Source of the DNA: Roseovarius dicentrarchi
Lineage (GTDB): Bacteria > Pseudomonadota > Alphaproteobacteria > Rhodobacterales > Rhodobacteraceae
DNA length: 64,000 nucleotides
Direction of reading: 5' to 3'
Assembly (NCBI RefSeq): GCF_003316635.1
Contig: NZ_QNQP01000001.1
Location: 124,001-188,000, forward strand
Part shown: one piece after another, positions 26,223 to 36,795 of the stretch
Numbering within the stretch: position 1 is the first letter of the stretch
Layout of the letters: each line of letters starts with the position of its first letter
Program-made: the position numbers and the translations under genes
The notes under the pieces: model-generated
Told to the model about the DNA's origin: nothing
Seen by the model: the letters and a program-made list of their open reading frames with translations, nothing else
The model's database searches: none

Positions 26223-27356
26223 TTAACCTTTGCTCAAGGGATGCGTGCCAATGATGGTGATACCGTAGGCATCAAGGCCCAGATACCGCGTGTCGGGGTT
26301 GTCAGTGACAAGGATCAGCTCGTGAATGCCCATCGTCGACATGATCTGCGCGCCCAGACCAGTATGCTTGATCGTGCGTGGGCCATCCTCGTCCAGTTCC
26401 TCGGCCAGCTCGGGACGTGGCTGGCGAAACAGGAAAATGGCGCCGCGACCCTCGTCCGCGATGATCTGCATCGCGCTGCGCAGCTTGCCCGCGGGCGCGC
26501 CGCCGATGCCCAGCACATCCTCCAGCGCGTTCAGCGCATGGGTGCGCGCCAAGACAGGTGCGCCATCAGTGATGTCGCCCTTGATCAGCACGACATGCTC
26601 GGTGCCAGATATCTGATCTGCAAAGATGCGCATTTCCCAATCGCCGCCGATATGGGCGCTGACCTGCTCGCGCCGTACTTCGCGCACAAGGTTGTCGTGC
26701 TTGTGCCGGTAGGCGATCAGATCGCTGATCGTGCCGATTTTCAGACCATGCTTTTGCCCGAATTCGACCAGATCGGGCAGCCGCGCCATGGTGCCGTCGT
26801 CCTTCATGATCTCGCAGATCACGCCGGACGGGTTCAGCCCCGCCAGCCGGGAAATATCTACAGCCGCTTCGGTATGGCCCGCCCGCACCAGCACACCGCC
26901 CGCGCGCGCGCGCAAGGGGAAGATGTGGCCGGGCGTGGCCAGCGCGGCCATCGTGTTCTGCTCGTTGATCGCGGTGGCAACGGTCAGCGCGCGGTCGGCG
27001 GCGGAAATGCCGGTGCTGACGCCTTCGCGCGCCTCGATCGACACGGTAAACGGCGTCTCGTGACGCGAGGAGTTGTTGACGGCCATCATGGGGATGCCCA
27101 AACGGTCCACCCTTTCGGCCGTCATCGGCAGGCAGATCAGGCCGCGGCCATGGACGGCCATGAAGTTGATGGCATCCGGCGTGGCGAATTCGGCGGGGAT
27201 GACCAGATCCCCCTCGTTTTCGCGATCCTCATGGTCGACCAGAATGAACATCCGCCCGGCGCGCGCCTCGGCGATGATCTCCTCGGTCGGGGCGATGGCG
27301 CTGCTCAGGTCCGATTCGACCGGTCCGGGCGTGCGATAAGCTGTCGTTTCAGGCAT
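26223..27356 (-). CDS. ribB: RibBX: DHBP synthase fused to a degenerate GTP cyclohydrolase II domain
   Basis: 377 aa from the ATG at 27356 ([11 protein letters not shown]). The N-terminal half (about 1-210) is an intact 3,4-dihydroxy-2-butanone-4-phosphate synthase, with the catalytic [19 protein letters not shown] and RAGHTEA blocks. The C-terminal half (about 215-377) resembles GTP cyclohydrolase II but contains no cysteine at all. The three Zn-binding Cys are gone ([14 protein letters not shown] in place of the SECLTGD..CDC segment), and the RQEGRNIGL active-site block is [10 protein letters not shown]. It matches the RibBX class, whose X domain is not a cyclohydrolase. Another ribA must then exist elsewhere in the genome. 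Confidence 0.9.
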   Translation of the reverse strand: MPETTAYRTPGPVESDLSSAIAPTEEIIAEARAGRMFILVDHEDRENEGDLVIPAEFATPDAINFMAVHGRGLICLPMTAERVDRLGIPMMAVNNSSRHETPFTVSIEAREGVSTGISAADRALTVATAINEQNTMAALATPGHIFPLRARAGGVLVRAGHTEAAVDISRLAGLNPSGVICEIMKDDGTMARLPDLVEFGQKHGLKIGTISDLIAYRHKHDNLVREVRREQVSAHIGGDWEMRIFADQISGTEHVVLIKGDITDGAPVLARTHALNALEDVLGIGGAPAGKLRSAMQIIADEGRGAIFLFRQPRPELAEELDEDGPRTIKHTGLGAQIMSTMGIHELILVTDNPDTRYLGLDAYGITIIGTHPLSKG

Positions 27357-27402
27357 GGGCCCCCCTTGACGTCCTTTGCCGTTCAGATAACCCGCGCCGC
27401 CC

Positions 27403-28812
27403 CTATTGACCAGAGCGGAGTGCCGCATGGACGCATGCGGCAAAATCGTCGCCGCGCTGCTCGAAACTGTCATATTGATCAAAACTGGCCGCCGCAGGTG
27501 CCAGCAAAACCGTCTCGCCCGGTTGGGCATCGCAATGCGCGCGGCGCACCGCGTCGGCCATCGTGGTGCAGATCTCGGCCTGCACACCCTCCAGACCCAA
27601 GGCGAAATGCGCCGCCTCGCGGCCTATCACATACGCCTTGGTCACATGCCCCAACGCCGGGGCCAGCGCCGCCAGGCCGCCCTCCTTCTCCAGCCCGCCG
27701 CAGATCCAGCGGATACGGTCGAACGCCTGTAGCGCCTTGAGCGCGCTATCGACATTTGTCGCCTTGCTGTCGTTCACGTAAGTGACGCCGCCCGCCTCGG
27801 CCACGATCTGGCTGCGATGGGGCAGGCCCGGATAGCTGTGCATTCCCTGCTCGATCACGCGCGGGGCAAGGCCCATGGTGCGGCAAACGGCATAGGCGGC
27901 GCAGGCGTTCTGGTGGTTATGCGCGCCGGGCAGCCCCTTGATAGGGCGCAAATCTATGCTGCCTGCCTGCCGCCCCTTGCGGTATTCGGACAAAAACCCC
28001 TTGCGCGCAAAGACTTGCCAGCCGGGGCCAGTCAATTTTTCCGTGACGGAAATGCGGATGACACGGTCATCCCCTGCCCCCTCGGACATTTGCCCGGCCA
28101 GAAATCGGCCCTCGGGCTCATCGACGCCGATGATGGCACGGTCCGGCCCGCCTTCGGCAAACAGGCGCCGCTTGGCCGCGAAATATCCGCCAAGACCGGC
28201 GTGCCGGTCCAGATGATCGGGGGTGAGGTTGGTAAACACGGCGACATCCGGCGTCAGCGCGCGCGCCAGTTCGGTCTGGTAGCTGGACAGTTCCAATATG
28301 ACCGCGCCGCCATCCTCGGGCGGGTCGATGTCCAGCACCCCGCGCCCGATATTGCCCGCCAGTTGCGCGTCGCGCCCGGCCTCGGACAGGATGTGGTGGA
28401 TCAGCGCAGATGTGGTGGATTTGCCGTTTGACCCGGTGATCGCAATGACTTTGGGCGGCTGGTCAAAATCGGCCCACTCGGCGCCGGCAAAGGATCGGAA
28501 AAACAGCCCGATATCATTATCCACCGGAACGCCCGCGGCCTGTGCCGCCGCGACAACGCGGTTTGGCGCCGGATACAGATGCGGGATACCGGGGCTGACA
28601 ATCAGGCTGGCAATGCCGTGAAAGGCGCCCTCGCGCGTGAGGTCCAGCAGGTCGAACCCTTCGGCTGCCGCCCGGTCGCGCGCCGCGTCATTATCGTCCC
28701 AGCAGACCGGCAGCGCCCCACCCGCCCGCAAGCTGCGCGCCGCAGAAAGGCCGGACCTGCCAAGGCCCAGAACAGCCACCCGCGCGCCGTCATATCCGCG
28801 AACGGGGATCAT
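27403..28812 (-). CDS. murD: UDP-N-acetylmuramoyl-L-alanine--D-glutamate ligase
   Basis: 469 aa cytoplasmic ATP-dependent Mur ligase that adds D-Glu. The N-terminal [13 protein letters not shown] Rossmann motif, the ATP loop [10 protein letters not shown], the central HLDRH block and the C-terminal ligand domain are all present. It is the last mur gene of this cluster half; in many relatives ftsW follows, here the riboflavin genes do. The spacing to mraY upstream is 42 nt. Confidence 0.95.
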   Translation of the reverse strand: MIPVRGYDGARVAVLGLGRSGLSAARSLRAGGALPVCWDDNDAARDRAAAEGFDLLDLTREGAFHGIASLIVSPGIPHLYPAPNRVVAAAQAAGVPVDNDIGLFFRSFAGAEWADFDQPPKVIAITGSNGKSTTSALIHHILSEAGRDAQLAGNIGRGVLDIDPPEDGGAVILELSSYQTELARALTPDVAVFTNLTPDHLDRHAGLGGYFAAKRRLFAEGGPDRAIIGVDEPEGRFLAGQMSEGAGDDRVIRISVTEKLTGPGWQVFARKGFLSEYRKGRQAGSIDLRPIKGLPGAHNHQNACAAYAVCRTMGLAPRVIEQGMHSYPGLPHRSQIVAEAGGVTYVNDSKATNVDSALKALQAFDRIRWICGGLEKEGGLAALAPALGHVTKAYVIGREAAHFALGLEGVQAEICTTMADAVRRAHCDAQPGETVLLAPAAASFDQYDSFEQRGDDFAACVHAALRSGQ

Positions 28813-28854
28813 TGCGCCCTCCAGCGCGTTGCAAAGTCACCCTTGAACATGGCG

Positions 28855-29937
28855 TTACCGCACCTTCAGCGTTGCCAGACCAATCATCGCCAAAATCAGG
28901 GAGATGATCCAGAAACGGATGACGATCTGCGGCTCCGACCAGCCCTTTTTCTCGTAATGGTGGTGAATGGGGGCCATCAGGAACACCCTCTTGCCGGTGC
29001 GTTTGAAGTACAGCACCTGGACAATCACGCTCAGCGCCTCGACCACGAAAAGGCCGCCGACAATGGCCAGGACAATTTCGTGCTTGGTGGCCACGGCGAT
29101 GGCGCCCAGCGCTCCGCCAAGCGCGAGCGAGCCGGTGTCTCCCATGAACACGGCAGCCGGGGGCGCGTTGTACCACAAAAACCCAAGTCCGCCACCGACA
29201 AGGCCCGCGACGAAAATCAGGATTTCGCCGGTGCCATCGACGTAATGCACATCCAGATAGGTGGTGAAATCGACCCGCCCGACAACATAGGCGATCACGC
29301 CCAGTGTGGCGGCGGCGATCATCACCGGCATGATCGCCAGCCCGTCCAGACCATCAGTCAGGTTCACAGCGTTGGCCGCACCGACGATGACGATCATCGC
29401 AAAGGGGATAAAGAAGAATCCCAAATCAATCAGCGCATTCTTGAACACCGGCATAGCCAGTTGATATTGCAGCGCTTCGGGGTGATAGACCGCCGCCCAG
29501 TAGGCCGCGATGGCCGCGATCAGGAACCCCAGCGCAAGGCGCAGCTTGCCCGGCACGCCGGCGTGGTTTTGTTTCGACACCTTGGCGTAATCATCGGCAA
29601 AGCCGATCGCGCCAAATCCCATGGTGACAAACAGCACGATCCAGATGAACGGATTGTCCAGCCGCGCCCACAGAAGCGTCGATGTCAGCAGCGCGCCGAC
29701 AATCAGCAGCCCGCCCATGGTGGGCGTGCCGGCCTTGACGAAATGCCCTTCGGGTCCGTCGGTGCGGATGGGCTGCCCCTTGCCCTGGCGTTTGCGCAAC
29801 ACGTTGATCAGGGGACGGCCAAACAGGAAACCGAAAATCAGCGCCGTCAGGAATGCCCCGCCGGTGCGAAAAGTGATGTAGCGGAACAGATTGAAAAAAT
29901 CGCCGCCGTCGGACAGGGCGGTGAGCCAATAGAACAT
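28855..29937 (-). CDS. mraY: Phospho-N-acetylmuramoyl-pentapeptide transferase
   Basis: 360 aa inner-membrane enzyme with about ten TM segments that transfers phospho-MurNAc-pentapeptide to undecaprenyl phosphate to give lipid I. Family motifs are [21 protein letters not shown] (Asp-rich catalytic region), [11 protein letters not shown] and [13 protein letters not shown]. The start ATG abuts the murF stop directly. Confidence 0.96.
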   Translation of the reverse strand: MFYWLTALSDGGDFFNLFRYITFRTGGAFLTALIFGFLFGRPLINVLRKRQGKGQPIRTDGPEGHFVKAGTPTMGGLLIVGALLTSTLLWARLDNPFIWIVLFVTMGFGAIGFADDYAKVSKQNHAGVPGKLRLALGFLIAAIAAYWAAVYHPEALQYQLAMPVFKNALIDLGFFFIPFAMIVIVGAANAVNLTDGLDGLAIMPVMIAAATLGVIAYVVGRVDFTTYLDVHYVDGTGEILIFVAGLVGGGLGFLWYNAPPAAVFMGDTGSLALGGALGAIAVATKHEIVLAIVGGLFVVEALSVIVQVLYFKRTGKRVFLMAPIHHHYEKKGWSEPQIVIRFWIISLILAMIGLATLKVR

Positions 29938-31377
29938 TCAATCATCCCTTTCATGGGAACGGTCTGCCCGCCCCGACTTGCGCAAGCTGTCGACAATCTT
30001 GCTGACTTTGCTGCCCTTCGATCCCTTGACCAGCAGCACATCGCCCGCGTCTATCACGTCATGCACGCGCTGCGCCAGATCCTCTGCGCGCTCAAACCAC
30101 TGGCCGCGTTGCGCGCGCGGTAGCGCGTCCCACAGCGCGCGCATACGAGGGCCGACGCAATGTACGGTTGTCAGCGCGGCGATGTGCGGCAGGTCCGCCA
30201 GCGCGCGGTGCATGTCCGCCTCGGTCGCGCCCAGCTCCAGCATGTCGCCCAGAATGGCAATGCGGCGCCCCTTGGAGATGCGCCCGACATCATGGCGCGG
30301 CGCGCTGGCGGCCAGCACTTCCAGCGCGGCGGCCATGGATGTGGGATTGGCGTTGAAAGCATCGTCGATCAGCTCGATCGTCCAGTCCTCATGGGCGCTG
30401 TCCAGCTGGACCACCTCGCGCGTGCCGCGCCCGGCGGGCGGCTGCCAATGGGCAAGGTCCGGCGCGGCCAGCCCGGTATCGCCGCCCAGCGCATCGACGG
30501 CGGCCAGCACGGCAAGGCCGTTCATCGCAAAATGGCGCCCGGCGCTGAGGATCTTGAACACCGCAGGCGCGCCATCAATCGCGGCACGCACCACGGTGCA
30601 ATCATTGCTAAGCTGCGCCGTCTCCAGATGGTAGGCTTCGCCTTTGGCGCCGAAGGTGACGATCCGCGCAGCCGCGCGCTGCGCGGCCTCCAGCAGAATG
30701 GGCGTCGTGTCCAGATCGGCGTTGACGATGGCGGCGCCGCCCGGCTCCAGCCCGTCAAAGATCGCCGCCTTTTCGCGCGCGATACCGTCGATATTCTCGA
30801 ACGCTTCCAGATGGGCGGCGGCGACGGTGGTGATCATCGCCACATGCGGGCGCGCCATGCGGCTGAGCGGTGCGATTTCGCCGGGGTGGTTCATGCCGAT
30901 TTCGATCACCGCGAATTCGGTGTCCTGCGGCATCCGCGCCAGCGTCAGCGGCACGCCCCAATGGTTGTTATAGCTGGCCTCGGCGGCGTGGGTGCGGCCC
31001 TGACGCGACAATACTTCGCGCAGCATTTCCTTGGTCGAGGTCTTGCCGACGGACCCGGTGACAGCAACGACGCGGGCGCCCGTGCGCGCCCGCCCGGCCC
31101 GGCCCAGCGCCTCCAAAGCTGCCAGAACGTCCGGCGCGATCAAGAGCGGCGCGTTCCGTGCAACGCCGTCCGGCACATGGCTGACCAGAGCGGCGGCCGC
31201 GCCCTTGGCCAGGGCAGCGGCGACGAAATCATGGCCGTCCCGCTCGGCCTTCAGCGCAACGAACAGATCGCCGGGGCGCAGTGTACGCGTGTCAATCGAC
31301 ACCCCACCTGCCTGCCAGTCGCCCTGCACCTGACCGCCTGTCGCGGCAGCGGCATCGGCGGCGCTCCAAAGGGTCAC
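29938..31377 (-). CDS. murF: UDP-N-acetylmuramoyl-tripeptide--D-alanyl-D-alanine ligase
   Basis: 479 aa Mur ligase that adds D-Ala-D-Ala. The ATP loop is VTGSVGKTSTKEML, and it has NNHWGVPLTLARMP, EIGMNHPGEI and DAFNANPTSM blocks. The start is GTG and overlaps the murE stop (GTGA), implying coupled translation. A Lys/Ser-rich tail (VKGSKGSKVSKIV) contains the family end. Confidence 0.95.
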   Translation of the reverse strand: MTLWSAADAAAATGGQVQGDWQAGGVSIDTRTLRPGDLFVALKAERDGHDFVAAALAKGAAAALVSHVPDGVARNAPLLIAPDVLAALEALGRAGRARTGARVVAVTGSVGKTSTKEMLREVLSRQGRTHAAEASYNNHWGVPLTLARMPQDTEFAVIEIGMNHPGEIAPLSRMARPHVAMITTVAAAHLEAFENIDGIAREKAAIFDGLEPGGAAIVNADLDTTPILLEAAQRAAARIVTFGAKGEAYHLETAQLSNDCTVVRAAIDGAPAVFKILSAGRHFAMNGLAVLAAVDALGGDTGLAAPDLAHWQPPAGRGTREVVQLDSAHEDWTIELIDDAFNANPTSMAAALEVLAASAPRHDVGRISKGRRIAILGDMLELGATEADMHRALADLPHIAALTTVHCVGPRMRALWDALPRAQRGQWFERAEDLAQRVHDVIDAGDVLLVKGSKGSKVSKIVDSLRKSGRADRSHERDD

Positions 31378-32873
31378 GCGCGGTCCCCCGCCTCGGCGGC
31401 GTCCAGCGCCATGACGGCAACGCTGGCCTGTTCGGCATCGTCAAAGGGCAGCACATCGCTGCCGACGATCTGACCGCTTTCATGGCCCTTGCCAAGGATC
31501 AGCAGCGCATCGCCCGGCCCCAGTGCATCGACGCCGCGCAGGATGGCCTCGGCCCGGTCGCCCACGTTCGAGGCATCCGGGCAGCCGCCCATGACGGCGG
31601 CGCGGATGACGCCGGGATCTTCGCTGCGCGGGTTGTCATCGGTCACAATCACCAGATCGGCATGGGCGGCAGCGGCCTGTCCCATCAGCGGGCGCTTGCC
31701 CGGATCGCGGTCGCCGCCCGCGCCGATGATCGCCACCAGGCGGCCCATCACATGCGGGCGCAGCGCCTGAATGGCGGTGGCCACCGCATCGGGGGTATGG
31801 GCGAAATCGACGAACACCGCCGCGCCGTTGGCCCGCGTTGCGGCCAGCTCCATCCGGCCGCGCACGGTGCGCATGTCGCCCAGCACATCGAACACGCGCG
31901 CCGCGTCGGACCCCGCGCCAATGGCTAGCCCCGCCGCCAGCAGCAGGTTTTCGCCCTGAAAGCCGCCGATCAGCGGCAGTTCCACCTGCTGCGGATCGCC
32001 CATCCATTCATAGCGCAGGCTTTGCCCGGTCGGATTGAACCGCTGCCCCAGAAGGCGCAGATGCGCGCCCCCGGCCCGGCCCACGCGCAACACGTCATGG
32101 CCATGCGCCTCGGCCAGATCGGCCATATCGGCGCCTTTGGAATCGTCCATGTTGATCACCGCCACGCCGCCCTCGGGCAGGACGCGGGTGAACAGGCCGG
32201 CCTTGGCGTCGAAATACGCCTCGAACGTGTGATGATAATCCAGATGGTCCTGCGTGAAGTTGGTAAACGCCGCCGCCATCAGCTGCACCCCGTCAAGGCG
32301 GCGCTGCTCCAGCCCGTGGCTGGACGCCTCCATCGCCGCATGGGTGACGCCCGCCGCTTCGGCCTCGGCCAGGACGCGCATCAGCGTGATCGGATCGGGC
32401 GTGGTATGGGCCAGCGGCGCGGCATAGCTGCCCTCGACCCCGGTGGTGCCGACATTGATCGCCTCCAGCCCCAGCGCCTGCCAGATCTGGCGGGTAAAGC
32501 TGGCGACCGAGGTTTTGCCGTTGGTGCCGGTGACGGCCACCATCACCTCGGGCTGGGCGCCGAACCACAGCGCGGCGGCAAAGGCGAGCGCGGCGCGCGG
32601 ATCTTCGGTCACGACCAGCGCGGCGTCCGAGGCATCCAGTACATCCGAGGCAATGCGCGCGCCCTCGTTATCGGTCAGGATCGCGCTGGCGCCCATGCGC
32701 AGCGCGTATTGAATGAATTCGGCGCCGTGAACGCGGCTGCCGGGAAGTGCGGCAAACAGCGTGCCCTGCGCCACCTTGCGGCTATCGACCGCCAGTCCGG
32801 TGATGCGCGCCTGCGCGCCGCCCTTGGCGGCAAGACCAAGATCCGCCAGTGTCTTTGCCTGCGCCTGTGCCAT
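31374..32873 (-). CDS. murE: UDP-N-acetylmuramoyl-L-alanyl-D-glutamate--2,6-diaminopimelate ligase
   Basis: 499 aa from the ATG at 32873 (MAQAQAKTLADLG), preceded by GGGGCAGG. A TTG at 32888 overlapping the ftsI stop is an alternative. The ATP loop is VTGTNGKTSVASF. The specificity motif DDNPRSEDP contains DNPR, which marks meso-diaminopimelate rather than lysine as the third residue. It overlaps murF downstream. Confidence 0.95.
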   Translation of the reverse strand: MAQAQAKTLADLGLAAKGGAQARITGLAVDSRKVAQGTLFAALPGSRVHGAEFIQYALRMGASAILTDNEGARIASDVLDASDAALVVTEDPRAALAFAAALWFGAQPEVMVAVTGTNGKTSVASFTRQIWQALGLEAINVGTTGVEGSYAAPLAHTTPDPITLMRVLAEAEAAGVTHAAMEASSHGLEQRRLDGVQLMAAAFTNFTQDHLDYHHTFEAYFDAKAGLFTRVLPEGGVAVINMDDSKGADMADLAEAHGHDVLRVGRAGGAHLRLLGQRFNPTGQSLRYEWMGDPQQVELPLIGGFQGENLLLAAGLAIGAGSDAARVFDVLGDMRTVRGRMELAATRANGAAVFVDFAHTPDAVATAIQALRPHVMGRLVAIIGAGGDRDPGKRPLMGQAAAAHADLVIVTDDNPRSEDPGVIRAAVMGGCPDASNVGDRAEAILRGVDALGPGDALLILGKGHESGQIVGSDVLPFDDAEQASVAVMALDAAEAGDRA

Positions 32874-32884
32874 GCCTGCCCCGC

Positions 32885-34681
32885 TCAATCGCCATCCATT
32901 GATGTCAGCGTTATATCAACCAGCGCGGCAGGTTCAATCTCGGGGCGCATACCCAGCAGCGGCGCGACGCGCGACACGATTTCCGACGAGATCGGCACCG
33001 CCGTCCAGCCGGCGGTGCGGCGCGGCTTGTCGCCCGATGTTTCCACCGGCTCGTCCAGCGTGACGATCAGAACGTATTTCGGATCATGCGCCGGGAACAT
33101 CGATGCAAAGGTTGCGATCACCTTGTCCTCGTAATAGCCGCCGCCATTCGCGCGGGGCTTGTCGGCGGTGCCGGTCTTGCCGCCAACGGCATAGCCCGGC
33201 ACCTCGCCCATGCTGGCGGTGCCGCTGGTGACAACGCGGCGCAGCATATCGCGCGCCTCGCGCGCGGCCTCGGCGGACATCACGCGCGTGCCCTCAACCG
33301 GGCCTTCCTGCTTGAGCAGGGTCGGCTTGACGTAGCGGCCGCCATTGGCAATCGCAGCATAACCTGCAGCCAGATGCAGCGGCGTTGAGGATAGGCCGTG
33401 GCCGTAGGAAATCGTGACGGTGGACAGATCCGTCCAGCGTTTGGGAACCAGCGGCTTGCCGCCGCTCGCCTCGATCATTTCGAAATCGACGGCGTCAAAA
33501 AAGCCCAGCTTTTTCAGAAAATCCTGCTGCCGCTCTGTTCCGATCTGCAAGGCCAGCCGCCCGGTGCCGCGGTTCGAGCTTTGGACGATGATTTCGGACA
33601 CGCTCAGCTTGCCGTAATTCTTGTTGCGAAACTCGCCGATGGGAAAGCCGCCCACCCGCATCGGGCCTGCGGTGTCGATGATGGTATCGGCGTTGACCAG
33701 CCCAAGCTCCATCGCCTGCACCGCGGCGAAAATCTTGAAGGTCGAGCCCAGCTCGTACACGCCCTGAACCGCGCGGTTGAACAGCGGACTGTCGGCGGCA
33801 ACCCCCTGCACCAGAGGGCGCGGCCGGTCATTGGGATCAAAATCGGGCAAGGACGCAATCGACACAATCTCGCCGGTCTGCACATCCATGAGGATGGCGG
33901 CGGCACCCTTGGCGTTCATGATGCTCATACCGCCGGCCAGAACCCGCTCCATCGCGGCCTGCACCGGCAGATCCAGCGACAACGTCAGCGGCTCGTGGTT
34001 TTGCGCCGGATCGCGCAGACGCTCGTCATAGTATTTCTCGATGCCCGCCACGCCGATCACCTCGGCAGCATGCACGCCCTCGCGGCCAAATCCGGCACCG
34101 CCCAGCACATGCGCGGCCAGCGTGCCGTTGGGATACAGCCGCATCTCGCGCGGGCCGAACAGCAGCCCCGGCTCGCCGATATCATGCACGGCCTGCATCT
34201 GCTCGGGGCTGATTTTCTTCTTGATCCACAGGAACTTGCGCTTGCCGGTGAAATCACGGATCAGCCGGTCTTCCTTGAGATCGGGAAAAATCTTGACCAG
34301 CCGCTCTGCGGTCTTTTCCGGCTCGATCATTTGCTGCGGCTGGGCATAAAGACTGTGCGTGTCGAAATTCGTGGCCAGAATCCGGCCCTTGCGATCAACT
34401 ATATCGGCGCGCTGCGCGAGGATGCCCGCACCCGCCGCGCTCGCGCGCGGCTCTGCCGGTTCGGTTTGCGCCAGAACGCCCATGCGCAGGCCGATGACGC
34501 CGAAGGCGCAAAAAAACATGGTGCCCAAAACCAGCAGCCGCCCCTCGGCGCGGCGGCGTGATTTGTCGCGCAGCGCCTCTTGGCGCAGGCGGATATTCTC
34601 GCGTTCAATCGCGTCGGGATTCTCGCCCTTGGCGCGGGCCGGCAGGATGCGCGCCAGCGGGCGCAGGGGGGTACGGATCAT
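32885..34681 (-). CDS. ftsI: Septal peptidoglycan transpeptidase FtsI (PBP3)
   Basis: 598 aa class B penicillin-binding protein. A cytoplasmic basic N-terminus, one TM segment at about residues 47-67, a pedestal domain and a transpeptidase domain are present. Catalytic motifs are S313-TFK, S368-S-N and K502-TG. It cross-links septal peptidoglycan together with FtsW. The start overlaps the ftsL stop by 4 nt. Confidence 0.95.
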   Translation of the reverse strand: MIRTPLRPLARILPARAKGENPDAIERENIRLRQEALRDKSRRRAEGRLLVLGTMFFCAFGVIGLRMGVLAQTEPAEPRASAAGAGILAQRADIVDRKGRILATNFDTHSLYAQPQQMIEPEKTAERLVKIFPDLKEDRLIRDFTGKRKFLWIKKKISPEQMQAVHDIGEPGLLFGPREMRLYPNGTLAAHVLGGAGFGREGVHAAEVIGVAGIEKYYDERLRDPAQNHEPLTLSLDLPVQAAMERVLAGGMSIMNAKGAAAILMDVQTGEIVSIASLPDFDPNDRPRPLVQGVAADSPLFNRAVQGVYELGSTFKIFAAVQAMELGLVNADTIIDTAGPMRVGGFPIGEFRNKNYGKLSVSEIIVQSSNRGTGRLALQIGTERQQDFLKKLGFFDAVDFEMIEASGGKPLVPKRWTDLSTVTISYGHGLSSTPLHLAAGYAAIANGGRYVKPTLLKQEGPVEGTRVMSAEAAREARDMLRRVVTSGTASMGEVPGYAVGGKTGTADKPRANGGGYYEDKVIATFASMFPAHDPKYVLIVTLDEPVETSGDKPRRTAGWTAVPISSEIVSRVAPLLGMRPEIEPAALVDITLTSMDGD

Positions 34682-35037
34682 GGCAAAAGCTCCGCATCGT
34701 TATCGCTGGACACCTCCACCGAGTCCGAAAAATCGATGCGCATATCCACCTCCGGCGGGTATTCCACCTGATCGATCCGCCCGAATTGCTCGGCCTCCAG
34801 CGGAAGCAGCCCCAGCCGGTCAAAGTTGATATCCGCCAACTCGCGCAAACGCTGCGGGCGGTTCAGATAGGCCCATTCCGCATTGAGAACGCGCAGCCGC
34901 TGCCGCGCCGTCGAAATACGGTTTTCCAGACGCTCTGCATGGCTGATCGCAGCTTGCGTGCGATAGTTCTCGCTATAGGCCCAGTAGGCCAGCCCGATGA
35001 CGGCCAGCGCACTGAAAACATACAATATACTGCGCAT
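34678..35037 (-). CDS. ftsL: Cell division protein FtsL
   Basis: 119 aa bitopic protein: TM segment at about residues 3-20 (ILYVFSALAVIGLAYWAY), then a coiled-coil-like region (SHAERLENRISTARQRLRVLNAEWAYLNRPQRL in segments) and an acidic C-terminus. The ATG at 35037 shares one base with the rsmH stop (TGATG). A longer in-frame reading to 35466 runs over rsmH and is spurious. Size, topology and position between rsmH and ftsI identify it. Confidence 0.88.
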   Translation of the reverse strand: MRSILYVFSALAVIGLAYWAYSENYRTQAAISHAERLENRISTARQRLRVLNAEWAYLNRPQRLRELADINFDRLGLLPLEAEQFGRIDQVEYPPEVDMRIDFSDSVEVSSDNDAELLP

Positions 35038-36023
35038 CACTTGCCCCCTTTCAGCAGCGGCATACCCAGTGCCTTGCGATCCGTCACGCCCGGCGCCGCT
35101 TCCGTGCGCAGCGCGACGCGCAGCTTGGCACTGCGCGCGCGCGGATTCGCCGCCAGCTCGGCCGCGTCTGCTGTAATTGCCTTGCGGCTTTTCAATGTGA
35201 ATTGCCGTGCGGTCGCTTCCTGCATCGGCGCGTAGCGGCTGCCGCCCCCGCCCCCGTCGCTGCGATCTTGCAAGAAACGTTTGACCATGCGGTCCTCGAT
35301 CGAATGAAAGGTGACAACGGCCAGCACACCGCCCGGCTTCAGCGCGCGCTCTGCCGCCTGCAGCCCGCCGATCAGCTCGCCGTATTCGCCGTTTACCGCA
35401 ATGCGGATCGCCTGAAAACTGCGCGTTGCGGGATGTGCCTGGCCCGGCTTGGACCTTGGCAGGCACTTCTCGATAATACCGGCCAATTCCAGCGTCGTGG
35501 TGATCGGGGCTGCATCGCGGCTGCGCACAATCGCCCTGGCAATCCGGCGGCTGGCCCGCTCTTCACCGTAAAGATACAGGATATCGGCCAACGCGCCCTC
35601 TTCGATCCCGTTCACCAGATCCGCGGCGCTTGGCCCGCCCTGGCTCATCCGCATATCCAGCGGCCCGTCGCGCATGAAGGAAAAGCCGCGCTCTGCCAGA
35701 TCCAGCTGCATCGAGCTGACGCCCAGATCCAGCACCACACCGTCCAGATCCGTCGCATACGCGTCCAGCCGGGAAAACACCCCCTCGACCAGCTTCACCC
35801 GGTCGCCGTAGGGCGCGGCCCATTCCTGCGCCATCTCCAGCGCCATGGGATCGCGGTCAATCCCGATCACCCTATCCGCTCCGGCCTTCAGCAGCGCGCG
35901 CGCATAACCGCCGGCGCCCAGCGTGCCATCCAGCCAAGTGCCGGAAACCGGCGCCGCCGCCGCAATCAGCGGCGCGATCAGAACAGGAATATGCGGGGCC
36001 GCGTCCGGAGCGTCAGCAGACAT
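35037..36023 (-). CDS. rsmH: 16S rRNA (cytosine(1402)-N4)-methyltransferase RsmH (MraW)
   Basis: 328 aa SAM-dependent methyltransferase acting on 16S rRNA C1402. Motifs are [24 protein letters not shown] (SAM site), GVSSMQLD and the C-terminal [13 protein letters not shown]. It starts 3 nt after the mraZ stop. Confidence 0.95.
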   Translation of the reverse strand: MSADAPDAAPHIPVLIAPLIAAAAPVSGTWLDGTLGAGGYARALLKAGADRVIGIDRDPMALEMAQEWAAPYGDRVKLVEGVFSRLDAYATDLDGVVLDLGVSSMQLDLAERGFSFMRDGPLDMRMSQGGPSAADLVNGIEEGALADILYLYGEERASRRIARAIVRSRDAAPITTTLELAGIIEKCLPRSKPGQAHPATRSFQAIRIAVNGEYGELIGGLQAAERALKPGGVLAVVTFHSIEDRMVKRFLQDRSDGGGGGSRYAPMQEATARQFTLKSRKAITADAAELAANPRARSAKLRVALRTEAAPGVTDRKALGMPLLKGGK

Positions 36024-36026
36024 CGC

Positions 36027-36530
36027 CTAGTCCCCCTTTGCGCCATCCAGGAACACCAGCGGATCGAAATCCTCGGGCAGATCGTCCAGCCATTCCTCGG
36101 TCTTGGCGGCCTCCTCCGTCTCGTATGTCTCGGGCTTCCAGATCTGGAAGGTGTCACCGGCGGCGATGAAAAACGCCTCATTCTCCAGCCCGATCTTGGC
36201 GCGCAGTTTGGCGGGCAGCACAAGGCGCCCGGTCTCATCGACAGTGGTGGGGAAGGACTGGCCGTGAAACAGCCGCTGCAGCATCTTGCGCTCCATCGAG
36301 CCGCGCGGAAGAGCGTCGATCTTGTCATCGACTTCGCTGATCGCATCAACGGTATAGCATTCCAGATAATTGCGGCGGTGATCGCCGTAGACGATGACCA
36401 GTTCGGGCGGCAGGCCGTCGGTCCAGTTGGGATCAGACGCCTCGATCACACGGCGAAAAAGGGCCGGGATCGAAACCCTGCCCTTGCTGTCCACCTTGTG
36501 GTGGCTTTCACCTCTGAACCTGCGTGCCAC
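36027..36530 (-). CDS. mraZ: Transcriptional regulator MraZ
   Basis: 167 aa from a GTG at 36530 with an AAGGGG binding site; the family start (V/M)ARRFRGESHHKVDSKGRVSIP fits this better than the upstream ATG at 36614, which lies across the leader terminator. Two SpoVT/AbrB-like domains with DxxGR motifs are present (KVDSKGRVSIP near residue 12, VDETGRLVLPAKLR near 90). It is a nucleoid-associated autoregulator of the dcw operon. Three phased boxes that fit its operator lie about 280 nt upstream. Confidence 0.94.
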   Translation of the reverse strand: MARRFRGESHHKVDSKGRVSIPALFRRVIEASDPNWTDGLPPELVIVYGDHRRNYLECYTVDAISEVDDKIDALPRGSMERKMLQRLFHGQSFPTTVDETGRLVLPAKLRAKIGLENEAFFIAAGDTFQIWKPETYETEEAAKTEEWLDDLPEDFDPLVFLDGAKGD

Positions 36531-36574
36531 GTATGCGGCCCCTTGCCCTGCCTCGTTTGGTCGAAATCGCCTCT

Positions 36575-36621
36575 TTAAACGAAAACGACGGATTGAGCGG
36601 CTGCCACTGCCCAATCCGTCG
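36575..36621 (-). terminator. Intrinsic terminator/attenuator in the mraZ leader
   Basis: On the minus strand CGACGGATTG (36621-36612) pairs perfectly with CAATCCGTCG (36595-36586), extended by further GC pairs around a loop rich in GC. TTTTCGTTT follows. It lies 45 nt before the mraZ start, so it would stop part of the transcript before mraZ and define the 3' end of a leader-derived RNA. Confidence 0.78.
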
Positions 36622-36795
36622 CCCTCGTCCCGCTCTTGGCGGGGTGTCCGACTGCGCGCGCCACCTGGGGGGATGTCTGCTCGCTCGCGCGCCGGATCTC
36701 TTTGTTGGATGAAGGCGGATGCCTGTATGAAACCTGACTTTGGTTGTTATTGTTCGGGATCGTTTAGCGTCCCTTTGTTTGTCGTCCCGTCCTCA
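36577..36795 (-). ncRNA. mraZ leader RNA, UpsM-like (5' end approximate)
   Basis: The transcript leading into mraZ has a strong intrinsic terminator upstream of the coding region. In Rhodobacter sphaeroides the abundant sRNA UpsM (about 200 nt) arises from exactly this position. A candidate -10 (TGTAAG, complement of 36801-36806) would give a start near 36795 and an RNA of about 220 nt, close to that size. Location, terminator and length support the call; I could not align the RNA sequence. Confidence 0.6.

Noticed and set aside
25398-27740. 780-codon plus-strand open frame across nusB, ribH and ribBX
   Set aside because: Antisense shadow; the minus-strand genes have unmistakable motifs and overlapping start/stop codons.
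34678-35466. Long in-frame extension of ftsL across rsmH
   Set aside because: The ATG at 35037 gives a normal FtsL that overlaps the rsmH stop by one base; the extension is out-of-frame rsmH.
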